Below are positions 52,432-59,779 of a stretch of 64,000 nt of DNA, in pieces. The notes under the pieces were generated by a model. The model was given only the letters and a program-made list of their open reading frames with translations, was not told the DNA's origin and did not search any database. The stretch spans positions 60,043-124,042 of the forward strand of contig NZ_BAFV01000072.1 of assembly GCF_000308515.1 (NCBI RefSeq), read 5' to 3'. The DNA is from Nocardia carnea NBRC 14403. Lineage in GTDB: Bacteria > Actinomycetota > Actinomycetes > Mycobacteriales > Mycobacteriaceae. The position numbers and the translations under genes are program-made. The first letter of the stretch is position 1; each line of letters starts with the position of its first letter.

Positions 52432-52782
52432 ATGAACCTTTTCCGCACGATCATCGCTGCGAGCTCGATCGTACTCGCGCCGGTAGCCATCACGATGGCC
52501 GTCCCGGGCGCTGCCCAGGCCACTCCGCTCGGTTGTACAGCCGGTTTCCTGGGACTCGGCGCCGCAGCCGCCGGCTCCGCCGGCGGCGTAACAACTGTCC
52601 CCTCATTACTGGCAGCCGGAGGCGCGACCGCCGTGATCTTCGACCAGTGCCCGATGATGCCGAAAGAAGGCCAAGTAATGGACATTCCGGCCGGCGCGAC
52701 CTGCGTTGCGCTCGACAACCCCAAAAACCGGGTGCCCTGCCCCAGCAAGGCACGCGTTTACCCTGGCCAGATGGTGGCCTGA
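52432..52782 (+). CDS. Secreted protein with duplicated leader, copy B
   Basis: A 116-residue protein beginning MNLFRTIIAASSIVLAPVAI, a signal peptide with cleavage probably after GAAQA. The mature part starts TPLGCTAGFLGLG, has a Gly/Ala-rich hydrophobic stretch (AAAAGSAGGVTTVPSLLAAG) and four cysteines in total, the others in FDQCPMM, GATCVAL and RVPCPSK, so one or two disulfides are likely. Only the first five residues resemble copy A at 48718; the mature parts are unrelated, as if a leader and signal start had been joined to different cargo. Family unknown. Confidence 0.68.
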   Translation: MNLFRTIIAASSIVLAPVAITMAVPGAAQATPLGCTAGFLGLGAAAAGSAGGVTTVPSLLAAGGATAVIFDQCPMMPKEGQVMDIPAGATCVALDNPKNRVPCPSKARVYPGQMVA

Positions 52783-52846
52783 CTTTGTAGGTAAGTTGAG
52801 TCAGGCACGACAGTGCGTCAAGAATCGCCTACAGCACAGGAGCGCG

Positions 52847-53047
52847 ATGGCTGAACGATGGACCTTCTGGCTCAACCTGGTCGCATGCACCGCGCTGTCG
52901 GTCTCGGCCATTGAGATCGTTCGGACCTCGGGTTCGAGAATCGTGCTGGCTCTCGTCCTCGTGTCGATAGCTGTTCTCGTAGTGACGCTGTTCCGCCGGC
53001 GCGCTGACTCGGGCATCCGCATTCGGAGCAATCACCAGCAACCGTGA
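52847..53047 (+). CDS. Small membrane protein, unknown
   Basis: A 66-residue protein with two predicted transmembrane helices (FWLNLVACTALSVSAIEIV and IVLALVLVSIAVLVVTLF) and a basic C-terminal tail (RRRADSGIRIRSNHQQP). AGGAG is four bases before the ATG. It follows the secreted protein by 64 bases on the same strand and may share its transcript. A stem-loop follows. No family is recognised. Confidence 0.6.
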   Translation: MAERWTFWLNLVACTALSVSAIEIVRTSGSRIVLALVLVSIAVLVVTLFRRRADSGIRIRSNHQQP

Positions 53048-53074
53048 GGATTGGGCGAACAAGCCCTTCTACAT

Positions 53075-53103
53075 CGGCCCCGACCTCTTTCAGGTCGGGG
53101 CCG
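53075..53103 (+). terminator. Stem-loop after the small membrane protein gene
   Basis: CGGCCCCGACCT and AGGTCGGGGCCG pair perfectly over 12 bases around a CTTTC loop, 27 bases after the stop. There is no T-run, which is common in GC-rich actinobacteria. Confidence 0.7.
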
Positions 53104-53253
53104 AGACACGGAAGCCGAATACGATCTATCAAAAGCTACGGCGACCTGCCTAGCTCGACGGTGCCCGGTCGGCCCTGCGGTGCTCGTCCTACCTGATTCG
53201 ACCAGCCCGCACGGACAGCGGTGGCATCACGCTCCGCGTGTCCGGCACCGCGA

Positions 53254-53556
53254 TCACTCGCCCATCGTCCCCTGATCAGTCTGCCGCCACTCGCTCGTCC
53301 CATCCGGATTACGGTGGTACTCCCAAGCCGAGTAGTCGCCGTCGTTCTCCACCACGCTCACCTGGTCGGCGTAGCCGTCGAGGTCGGTATCGGTCCAGAC
53401 GCTCATCGAATCGGGGCCGGTGGCGACGAAGGTGTCGAGTACGCCGTCAACGATGAGGTCCTGGGTGGGCGTTTCCATTTCCACCGGACCCAGGCCGTCC
53501 ATAGACGAGGTCGCTCCGAGACTCGGCGTGCCGGAGAACTCTTCTGATGCAGACAT
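53254..53556 (-). CDS. Small DUF6802-like protein
   Basis: A 100-residue acidic protein starting MSASEEFSGTPSLGATSSMD. The core DLIVDGVLDTFVATG, SVWTDTDLDGYADQVSVV and SAWEYHRNPDGTSEWRQTD has the Asp-rich D-x-D-x-DG pattern of actinobacterial DUF6802-type proteins, reminiscent of calcium-binding loops. No signal peptide is seen. The ribosome-binding site is weak and a longer start up to 53685 is open. Similar proteins in mycobacteria and Nocardia often lie near ESX genes, to my recollection. Function unknown. Confidence 0.6.
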   Translation of the reverse strand: MSASEEFSGTPSLGATSSMDGLGPVEMETPTQDLIVDGVLDTFVATGPDSMSVWTDTDLDGYADQVSVVENDGDYSAWEYHRNPDGTSEWRQTDQGTMGE

Positions 53557-54012
53557 GGATTCTCTTGAGCTCCACTGGTCGACGCGGGGATGTCCCGGTC
53601 CATCCTTCCATCCCCGGCGGTACGGTGCAGCCCCGGTACCGGCAGGAATGGAGGCTGCTGGTGGCTCTGGACACAAGACGTTCACGAGGTGCGCACCGGT
53701 ATCACCGCTTCGGCGGGAAGATTCCGAGAGAGCTGGTAGGCAGTGCGTGTGCCCCGCTCGGCGACATGTAAGCGGTGCTTATGTCTTGACTCCCGGCCGG
53801 TGCATCCTTGTCCGGTCTTGCGTCTCCCAGCGTTCGTTGCCCACCATGCCGCCCCTGCCGGAAGCCCGCGCCCCCTCGTCGCGACTCCGTTGCCTGGCTT
53901 CGGTCACAGCCATGGCCTTTTCGGCCAATAAACCCTCGCTACCAGCGAATTCAACTATCAGCCAATATAATTCAGGCGCGGAACAGTGTTCTGACGCTGT
54001 AGGCTCCCCGCC
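53557..54012. other. Intergenic region
   Basis: About 455 bases. Short ORFs on the plus strand are Arg/Pro/Ser-rich shadows. I see no gene. Confidence 0.4.
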
Positions 54013-54218
54013 ATGTTGAAGTATCTGATCACTGGGGTGATGATCGCTACTTCTCCTTCGGCGCGGCCGGTACGGCGGCGGCTGATTACACCGTTGGCCA
54101 TTACTCCACCCACGGAGCCTGTGTCGCGAACGGGGTGGGTAAATTCGGCAATCACGGGCTGGGTAAGACCTGGTTCTGCCGTCAGTCCGGTGGGGGTTAC
54201 GACCTGATTCATCGCTGA
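54013..54218 (+). pseudogene. Small secreted protein gene broken by a frameshift
   Basis: The first frame gives a signal-peptide start, MLKYLITGVMIAT. Shifted by one base, the same DNA reads FGAAGTAAADYTVGHYST, then HGACVANGVGKFGNHG and KTWFCRQSGGGYDLIHR before a TGA at 54216-54218. That second frame is clearly protein-like, with two cysteines, but has no start codon after an upstream TAG. One lost or gained base around 54045-54065 explains both. The intact product would be about 67 residues and exported, like the protein at 47188. Confidence 0.65.
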
Positions 54219-54222
54219 GCTG

Positions 54223-54429
54223 CTACAGGAGTCGGGATGGTCTCGCATCCGCGATGAGATCCCAGGGCATCGCGCCGAGCCCGTGGCCACCCTTGGCGCG
54301 ACGATGATCTCTCAGCGCCGTGTCGTCGCGAACCCTGCGGAGAATCTGCTCCTCGGCCGCTCGATCGACAGCGACCCCGTCGGCTACCGGCGGGGTCGCT
54401 GTCTGCTTGATACCGGCACGACGCGTCAT
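54223..54429 (-). CDS. Possible small hypothetical protein
   Basis: A 68-codon ORF reading MTRRAGIKQTATPPVADGVA and RAAEEQILRRVRDDTALRDH with a GLGAMPWDLIADARP end. It is basic and plausibly helical, but its ribosome-binding site is poor and no family is known. It overlaps short ORFs on the other strand. Low confidence. Confidence 0.3.
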   Translation of the reverse strand: MTRRAGIKQTATPPVADGVAVDRAAEEQILRRVRDDTALRDHRRAKGGHGLGAMPWDLIADARPSRLL

Positions 54430-54621
54430 CGGACATCTCGGATAGACGTGCTTGCAGCACTAGCGCCGGACGATAATGGCCCCGGGACGAGATCCCGAAG
54501 CCGAGTTGCCGAGGCTCTGCGCATGCTGCTCCTATATGGGGAACCGATGAGACGCTCGCTGCGTCGAAGTAGCTGTGAGGATCAGTAGCTGTATGACTCG
54601 ACTCGAGCCGGGTGACCGGTG

Positions 54622-54945
54622 ATGGCGCCCGAACCGATTACCGCCAACTCCGCAGTCATGGCGGACGCCGCGATGTTCCTTCGGCAGATCGCGACCACGG
54701 TCGGTGACGGATTCCGTCGCATTGACGCCGAGATCGACGGCATGACCTATTGGGGCGGCCCCGCCGCGCAGGCGTTCACCGCAGGATGGCAGGAGGCAAG
54801 CGAGGGCGCAGTGACACTGCTGTCTTCCCTGGAAGCGATGGCCGACCTGCTGGGAGTGCAGGGCGAAGAATTCGCCTCAGTAGACGAGACCTTGGCGGCC
54901 GACTTGGCCGATACCGGTCCGCGTCCGAGCTCGCTCAATATCTGA
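54622..54945 (+). CDS. WXG100-like ESX protein, first of pair
   Basis: A 107-residue helical-hairpin protein with the W-G-G turn at Trp44 (MTYWGGPAAQAFTAGW). The second helix ends with EEFASVDETLAADL. It fits the EsxA/EsxB superfamily. The ATG at 54622 or the GTG one codon earlier can serve as start. It is the first gene of a four-gene unit with the second WXG100 protein 20 bases downstream. WXG100 pairs form heterodimers that carry effectors through the type VII secretion system. Confidence 0.8.
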   Translation: MAPEPITANSAVMADAAMFLRQIATTVGDGFRRIDAEIDGMTYWGGPAAQAFTAGWQEASEGAVTLLSSLEAMADLLGVQGEEFASVDETLAADLADTGPRPSSLNI

Positions 54946-54965
54946 CCACCAGGGGTTTTCCTGCG

Positions 54966-55301
54966 ATGTCTCGACATAACGTAGACACCGACGCGCTTGA
55001 CGCGCTCAACGCCCAACTGCGCGGGCTACTCGGTTTCACCGACGACCAACTGATACTGCTGCAGCAACGGATGAACCAGCTTCACAACGGCGATGGCGCG
55101 GCCGAGCCGTGGACCGGCGAAGCCGCCGCCGCTGCCCGCGCCGCCATGGACACCTGGAATGCCGGCGCCCAGAAGATGCGTGACGGGCTGGCGGAAATGG
55201 AAGCCGCCAGCAAGAACGCCCACAACTCCTACACCAGCACTTTCGCAACGATCCTGGCCCGTCTCGACCGTGGCCCCGCCCCCGAAGGTGGCGCGCAGTG
55301 A
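54966..55301 (+). CDS. WXG100-like ESX protein, second of pair
   Basis: A 111-residue helical-hairpin protein with the W-x-G turn at Trp49 (AEPWTGEAAAAARAAMDTW). Both helices are amphipathic, and the C-terminus has SYTSTFATILARLD. It should dimerise with the product of 54622-54945 or chaperone the effector that follows. The stop overlaps the effector GTG start (GTGA), so translation is coupled. Confidence 0.82.
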   Translation: MSRHNVDTDALDALNAQLRGLLGFTDDQLILLQQRMNQLHNGDGAAEPWTGEAAAAARAAMDTWNAGAQKMRDGLAEMEAASKNAHNSYTSTFATILARLDRGPAPEGGAQ

Positions 55302-56791
55302 CCGTGGTCGATATTGACACCGAGGTCTACACCCAGGCTGCGGACGCGCTACTCAAGGCCGCCGACGAGTTCATCGGCTCAGTGGATAAGCACTGGTCGA
55401 AGCTGGCCGACACCGGCGAGAACATGACCGGCTCCTACGAAGAAGCCAAAACCTGGGCCACCAACTACGACACCACGGCCAACGACCTGCTGGTGCAGGT
55501 GAAGATGATGGCCAACAACGTCAACGGCTACGGCAATGTCGTACGGGAACTGGCCTACCTGCATGCCCTCGGCGACCACAACGCCAACATGAAACCCGGC
55601 CCACCGCCGACCGCACCGCAAGAGTGGCCGCTGAACCCGCGGGTGTCGTGCCGGCCACCGCTCCCCTCGGCCGGCGGGCCCGGCGAAGGCCTGGTCGAAG
55701 ACGGGATCGGGCTCCTCGAGGAAATTGGTATCACCGTCCCCGACGGCGATACCGACAAACTGTGGACGGTCGCGGCGATCTGGCGCGATATCGCCGCCGA
55801 GCCCGCGGTCGCGGGATTCGCCGACGAGATCAACCGCATCGCCGGTATGTTCGCGCCGATCACTGCGCCCGAGCTCGACCATATCGACGAAGACCTCACC
55901 GCCATCGCCGCCGCGGCCGCCATGACCGTGGCCGGGTTCGAGGTGGTGGCCACCACCACCACCTCACACCATGACGAACTGGTGGCAATGCGCAAGGAAA
56001 TCGAAGGGTTCCTGCGCCAGTTCGTCATCGATTCCGCGGTAGAGGCCGCCGTGGCCGGCGGGATCACCATCGCCGCCAGCTTGGTCACCTTCGGCGGCGC
56101 GGCCCCGATCGGTGCCGCAATCGGCGGTACCCGATTGACGGCCCTGTGCGTGAAGTACGGGCGCAAGATCAGGCCCTTCATCGATCTGTTCAAGTCCCGT
56201 GGCCTCGGGCGCGGGTTCAAAGACGTTCCGAACTTCTCCAACCACAAGGCGGAGATGGACCGGATTTGGCAGATGATCAACAAGGGCAAACCCGGCAACC
56301 CCCGACCCGGTAAAAGTACTGACTGGTCGTTCGGTCCTGAGGATGAGAAGGCCATCCACACCGCGGCCGTGCGGAACCCCGATACTGGTATGACCCTCAA
56401 CGAAAAACTGAACCAGGGCCTGCCCTTGTCACCGGAAGAACAGCGCCAGGCCGCCGCGCTGAACCAGGCCCTGGCCAAGTTGCCCCCCTACGAGGGTCCG
56501 CTGGTACGTCATCAAAATCTGAGCCCGGAACAGTTGGCCCGCTACGAGCCGGGAAGCCCGGTCACCGAAAACGGGTTCACCTACAGCACCATGCGATCCA
56601 ACGGCATCGACCCGCAACTCGTTGATGGCGCGAACGTTGAGTTTCAGATCGTGTCCAAGACCGGCGTGCAGCTCGGCGAGCACGCCCCACGCCCCGACGA
56701 CGTGATGTTTCCCTCCGGGACGGGATTCATGGTGCACAACAGAATCCCACTCCCGAACGGCCGCGTCATCATTCAGATGACCGAAATCTAG
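55298..56791 (+). CDS. Type VII secretion effector with C-terminal ADP-ribosyltransferase-like domain
   Basis: A 497-residue protein starting at GTG, overlapping the previous stop by four bases. Residues 1-100 form a WXG/LXG-like helical domain (YTQAADALLKAADEFIGSVD, with HWSKLADTG). A Pro-rich linker and an acidic helical region (about 130-250) follow, then a hydrophobic stretch (AVAGGITIAASLVTFGGAA, about 253-271). Residues 395-497 resemble an R-S-E class ADP-ribosyltransferase: GPLVRHQ with Arg404, ENGFTYSTMRS (Ser430-Thr431) and RPDDVMFPSGTGFMV where ExEVLLPxGTxF is expected. The catalytic Glu position is Asp468 and the ExE first Glu is Pro466, so activity is uncertain. It is probably a toxin delivered by an ESX system; no ESX core gene is in the window. 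Confidence 0.75.
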   Translation: MTVVDIDTEVYTQAADALLKAADEFIGSVDKHWSKLADTGENMTGSYEEAKTWATNYDTTANDLLVQVKMMANNVNGYGNVVRELAYLHALGDHNANMKPGPPPTAPQEWPLNPRVSCRPPLPSAGGPGEGLVEDGIGLLEEIGITVPDGDTDKLWTVAAIWRDIAAEPAVAGFADEINRIAGMFAPITAPELDHIDEDLTAIAAAAAMTVAGFEVVATTTTSHHDELVAMRKEIEGFLRQFVIDSAVEAAVAGGITIAASLVTFGGAAPIGAAIGGTRLTALCVKYGRKIRPFIDLFKSRGLGRGFKDVPNFSNHKAEMDRIWQMINKGKPGNPRPGKSTDWSFGPEDEKAIHTAAVRNPDTGMTLNEKLNQGLPLSPEEQRQAAALNQALAKLPPYEGPLVRHQNLSPEQLARYEPGSPVTENGFTYSTMRSNGIDPQLVDGANVEFQIVSKTGVQLGEHAPRPDDVMFPSGTGFMVHNRIPLPNGRVIIQMTEI

Positions 56792-56804
56792 GAGAGACCC
56801 CCCC

Positions 56805-57164
56805 GTGTTCGAACGATTCACCGGCCGCAAGAAGAAACCGCCACTACTGACCGGCGAAGACTACTTCAACAGCGAGGAATACACCCGCAACCAGGCAATA
56901 TTCGACCAGTTCAACGCCGAGATCCGCGAAGCGCGCGCCGCCGCCGCGGCCAACCCCGGCCCGGGGCTCGACCCCGAAGAGTTGGCCGAACTGCAAGACC
57001 GCGCCAACGATATGCTCACCCCGGAACAACGGAAATGGACCTGGGACGCCGATCACTGGTACGACGGCGACGGCAACATCCTGCTTTCTCGCCGCGCGGA
57101 CGGCTGGTACGACCCTTCAGGGGTCCGGGTTTACGACCTGAACTACAGCCGAGTCGCTCAGTAG
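56805..57164 (+). CDS. Candidate immunity protein of the ESX effector
   Basis: A 119-residue protein, GTG start 13 bases after the effector stop, with GGAGAG overlapping that stop. The N-terminus is basic (MFERFTGRKKKPPLL). The rest is acidic and aromatic-rich, with helices (EEYTRNQAIFDQFNAEIREA) and a C-terminal beta part (WDADHWYDGDGNILLSRRAD). There is no signal peptide, as expected for a cytoplasmic antitoxin. No family is recognised; the immunity role is inferred only from position directly after a toxin-like gene. A strong terminator lies 220 bases further on. Confidence 0.6.
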   Translation: MFERFTGRKKKPPLLTGEDYFNSEEYTRNQAIFDQFNAEIREARAAAAANPGPGLDPEELAELQDRANDMLTPEQRKWTWDADHWYDGDGNILLSRRADGWYDPSGVRVYDLNYSRVAQ

Positions 57165-57383
57165 AACCATGGCCCTTCGCGCGGAGGGATCCATCCGATA
57201 ACGTCGGCTACTTCGCCAAGACAGCGAAAGCGCTCTCCGAACTCCTGCAGTTCTCCGATCGGCGCATGGACTGAGCGACTGCGCTCACTGCTCTTCTCGC
57301 CGCTCGCGCGGGAAGTGTCCAAGTGGGCCTCGGGACTAACCGGCGCGTCGGCTGCTGGTGGTGATCTGTTCTAGGGTTATCCA

Positions 57384-57427
57384 AATGGTTAGGGGCGGCA
57401 TCCGTACGGATGCCGCCCCTAACCATT
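57384..57427. terminator. Perfect 44-base palindrome, bidirectional terminator
   Basis: Each arm is 22 bases and starts AATGGTTAGGGGCGGCATCC on either strand; the centre is GTAC. It lies between the effector operon and the convergent gene at 57440. It should terminate both transcripts. Confidence 0.85.
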
Positions 57428-57439
57428 ACCTATTTCGTG

Positions 57440-57799
57440 TCAGGCCTGCAGCGTGGTTCCTGCACGACTTGCCCACGGGACCTCGACGTTGTCGTTGTCG
57501 TTGTAGGTTGAGCCGATCCAGTCGGTGATGTTGTCTTCTGCTTCCCGTAAGAGTGATTCCGGGATATCGACCGGTGAGGTCATCTCCAACAGGTAGTAGG
57601 CGCGGTCACCTGAGTCCTGGCCGGGGTGTTCCCGGGCCCAGTTCAGATGCATCTCGTAATCGGTCTCGGCCTCTTGCTTCAGCCCGACTTGGGTTTGACC
57701 GAACTCCGTGTACTTCGTCAGCTCCGCCGTGGCGGCTGCTCGAACGGAGTCTGCCTGCACCGCTGTGCAGTACAGCTGGACAACCAGGTAGCTACTCAC
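57440..57799 (-). CDS. Hypothetical cytoplasmic protein
   Basis: A 119-residue acidic protein beginning at GTG with MSSYLVVQLYCTAVQADSVR. Predicted mixed alpha/beta: an initial strand, a long helix, then MHLNWAREHPGQDSGDRAYY and a C-terminal part EAEDNITDWIGSTYNDNDNV. No signal peptide or known motif. GAGGAAGTG lies about 12 bases upstream of the start. Family not recognised. It is downstream of a small secreted protein gene on the same strand (22 bases apart), likely an operon. Confidence 0.62.
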   Translation of the reverse strand: MSSYLVVQLYCTAVQADSVRAAATAELTKYTEFGQTQVGLKQEAETDYEMHLNWAREHPGQDSGDRAYYLLEMTSPVDIPESLLREAEDNITDWIGSTYNDNDNVEVPWASRAGTTLQA

Positions 57800-57821
57800 G
57801 CTACTGGGTCACTTCCTCTCA

Positions 57822-58184
57822 CTAGATCACATGGCAGTGCCGTTTGTGGCGGCCCGGAGGCATCTTGCTGTCGACGTCCTTCTCGGCCGCTTTCTGGGCG
57901 TCGGCGCGGTTGTATGCGCGGCCTTCTCCTTCAACCTTCTTCTCGGAATGTCCGTTGGCGGGGGTGCCGTTGACGACCTGGTCGCAGCGGACTTTGACCG
58001 TGATCTTCTTCGGCTTGTTCTCCAGAGCTGGCGCGCTCACCTGCACGGCAGCATATCCGGCAGAGGCTGTTCCCATCGGCCCTGCGGGGTCTGCTGCGCC
58101 AGCAGGCGCAGCACCTACCAGGCCCATTAACAGTGGGAAGGCCACACCAAAGGTGCCAACTGCACCAATCCAGATCTTTTTCAT
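57822..58184 (-). CDS. Small secreted protein with two cysteines
   Basis: A 120-residue exported protein. ATG at 58184 follows AAAGGGG. The signal peptide is MKKIWIGAVGTFGVAFPLLM with cleavage probably after PAGAA. The mature part has a predicted beta strand KKITVKVRCDQVVNG and a charged helix (YNRADAQKAAEKDVDSK), and ends RHKRHCHVI; the two cysteines could pair. The basic His-rich end might bind metal. Family unknown. It is the first gene of a probable pair with the gene at 57440. Confidence 0.68.
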   Translation of the reverse strand: MKKIWIGAVGTFGVAFPLLMGLVGAAPAGAADPAGPMGTASAGYAAVQVSAPALENKPKKITVKVRCDQVVNGTPANGHSEKKVEGEGRAYNRADAQKAAEKDVDSKMPPGRHKRHCHVI

Positions 58185-58373
58185 AACAACCCCTTTCGGT
58201 CTCGTCGCACGTCCCGCTGACGTGAGACCCCTGCGAACACAGACGTCACCGAAGACAAGCCCCCCGCGGAAGACCTGCATGCTGTCCGTCAGAAGATTGG
58301 ACGGAGGCAGCAGCGGAACGGTTCCCCCTGTCGCGCCGCCTCGCTGGTGATCTGGAACACAGTCCAGCGTGGT

Positions 58374-59051
58374 TCATCGCTGTGGCGCCGGCTCCAGCGC
58401 TGTCCGAGTAGCGGTGAGTTCGGGAAGGTACTTGTACAGCGTCGTCCGCGAGACCCCCAGCAGCCGCGCGATCGAGGACACCGACTCATCCGGCCGAGTC
58501 AGCAGCACCCGGGCCTGCTGGACCTGCTCCTCGCTCATCGCCGGTGGCCGACCGAGGCGCTGCCCGCGGGCCCGGGCGGCGGCCAGGCCTTCGTGGGTGC
58601 CGTCGACGATGAGCTCGCGGATGAACTCGGCCAGCGCGGCGAACACATGGAATACCAGGCGGCCGCCGGGGGTGGTGGTGTCGAGTGCTTCGTGTAGCGA
58701 CCGGAATCCGATCCCGCGGCGCCGGAGATCGGCCACGATCGAGATCAGATCTTGCAGGGAGCGGCCGAGCCGGTCCAGCGACGCGACGATGAGGGTGTCG
58801 CCGCCGCGCATGTAGTCCAGGCACGCCGACAGCTGTTCGCGCTCGGTGCCCTTCCCGGACTTCTTGTCGGCGAAGATCTTCTTGCAGCCGGCGGCCTTCA
58901 GTGCCCGGGTCTGGCGGTCCAGGTTCTGGTCTCGGGTCGAGACGCGGGCGTACCCGATCAGCGCTCCGCACCCGCCGATCGGCTCCAGGGCATCACCATC
59001 GAGCGAGAGTGGTTCGAGCGCATCGGTGTCGGTCACCCGGCAATCGTACAT
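58374..59051 (-). CDS. Serine recombinase (resolvase/invertase family)
   Basis: A 225-residue small serine recombinase. After a 30-residue extension comes the catalytic domain: LIGYARVSTRDQNLDRQ with nucleophile Ser38, DTLIVASLDRLGRSLQDL with the active-site Arg residues, and the dimer helix region FAALAEFIRELI. A C-terminal helix-turn-helix (SSIARLLGVSRTTLYKYL, near residues 192-209) binds the site. It belongs with Tn3-type resolvases and Pin/Hin invertases. Its position near the right edge of the accessory region suggests it is part of a mobile element or acts on a nearby site; no clear res or hix site was found. Confidence 0.9.
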   Translation of the reverse strand: MYDCRVTDTDALEPLSLDGDALEPIGGCGALIGYARVSTRDQNLDRQTRALKAAGCKKIFADKKSGKGTEREQLSACLDYMRGGDTLIVASLDRLGRSLQDLISIVADLRRRGIGFRSLHEALDTTTPGGRLVFHVFAALAEFIRELIVDGTHEGLAAARARGQRLGRPPAMSEEQVQQARVLLTRPDESVSSIARLLGVSRTTLYKYLPELTATRTALEPAPQR

Positions 59052-59779
59052 AAAAGGGTGCTCTGCCGTTGTTGCACAGTCTTACTTTACGACGTGTTTT
59101 TTGAACAGTCGCCGTTTTCGGTCGACCTGGGCGTTCGTTCGCCGGAGTCCGTTTCGGGTCGAGTGTTCATGAAACGATCTTGGGCTCAATCGATGAACAA
59201 TTGGACCCGGCGGCGTCAGCCCCCGACCGGGCTGTTGTCTCGGGACTCCACGCCGCGATCTCAGAAGAATGTTGGATTCAGCCGCTCGGGGTCATCGACG
59301 CCGAAGGCGGTAGACGATCAGGAAGGCAGTGTCCCGCTCTTCGCCAAAGGCTCGGTTGTCACCAGTTTCGGGCGTGGCGGGCCGAGGCGACGCGAACATC
59401 GGACCGAGCCGGTAGTAGCGGCGCCTGGTCGCCCGGTAGCCAACGCTGTGCTGCACGTCGGGAAAGTCCTCCCGCAATGCCTCTCTTCTGTGAGACGGGC
59501 CACCTACCACCCGGGGCTACTTGTCCATGCAGACGTCGCAACCGCACTCTGCCCAGCGGCTTCGCGGTTGATCCCCAGCTAGGCATCGGCACCATGAGCA
59601 TCGGCGGTAGTTTCGACCCATGCATGAAAGCCCGACTCGACTGCCGAGAGCAGTACCGAAACAACCGCGCAAACCAAGCCAGCGGCCGGATACCAACATA
59701 GATAGCTGGACCTGACGAGATAAGCGTGGATTACCCGCGAGTAGCGCTGCACCCGGTCCAGTTCGGACGACCCCAGACC
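59052..59779. other. Region between the recombinase and trmB
   Basis: About 730 bases. The first 100 are AT-richer (TTTTTTGAACAG-type sequence) and may hold the recombinase promoter or site. Several overlapping ORFs in 59100-59700 lack family resemblance. I see no supportable gene. The last 50 bases hold the operator at 59731. Confidence 0.4.
59731..59745. promoter_or_regulatory. Candidate operator TTACCCGCGAGTAGC upstream of trmB-mmpL3
   Basis: This 15-base near-palindrome is identical to 8305-8319 upstream of fadE5. It ends 34 bases before the probable trmB ATG, close to where a promoter would be. Confidence 0.45.
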
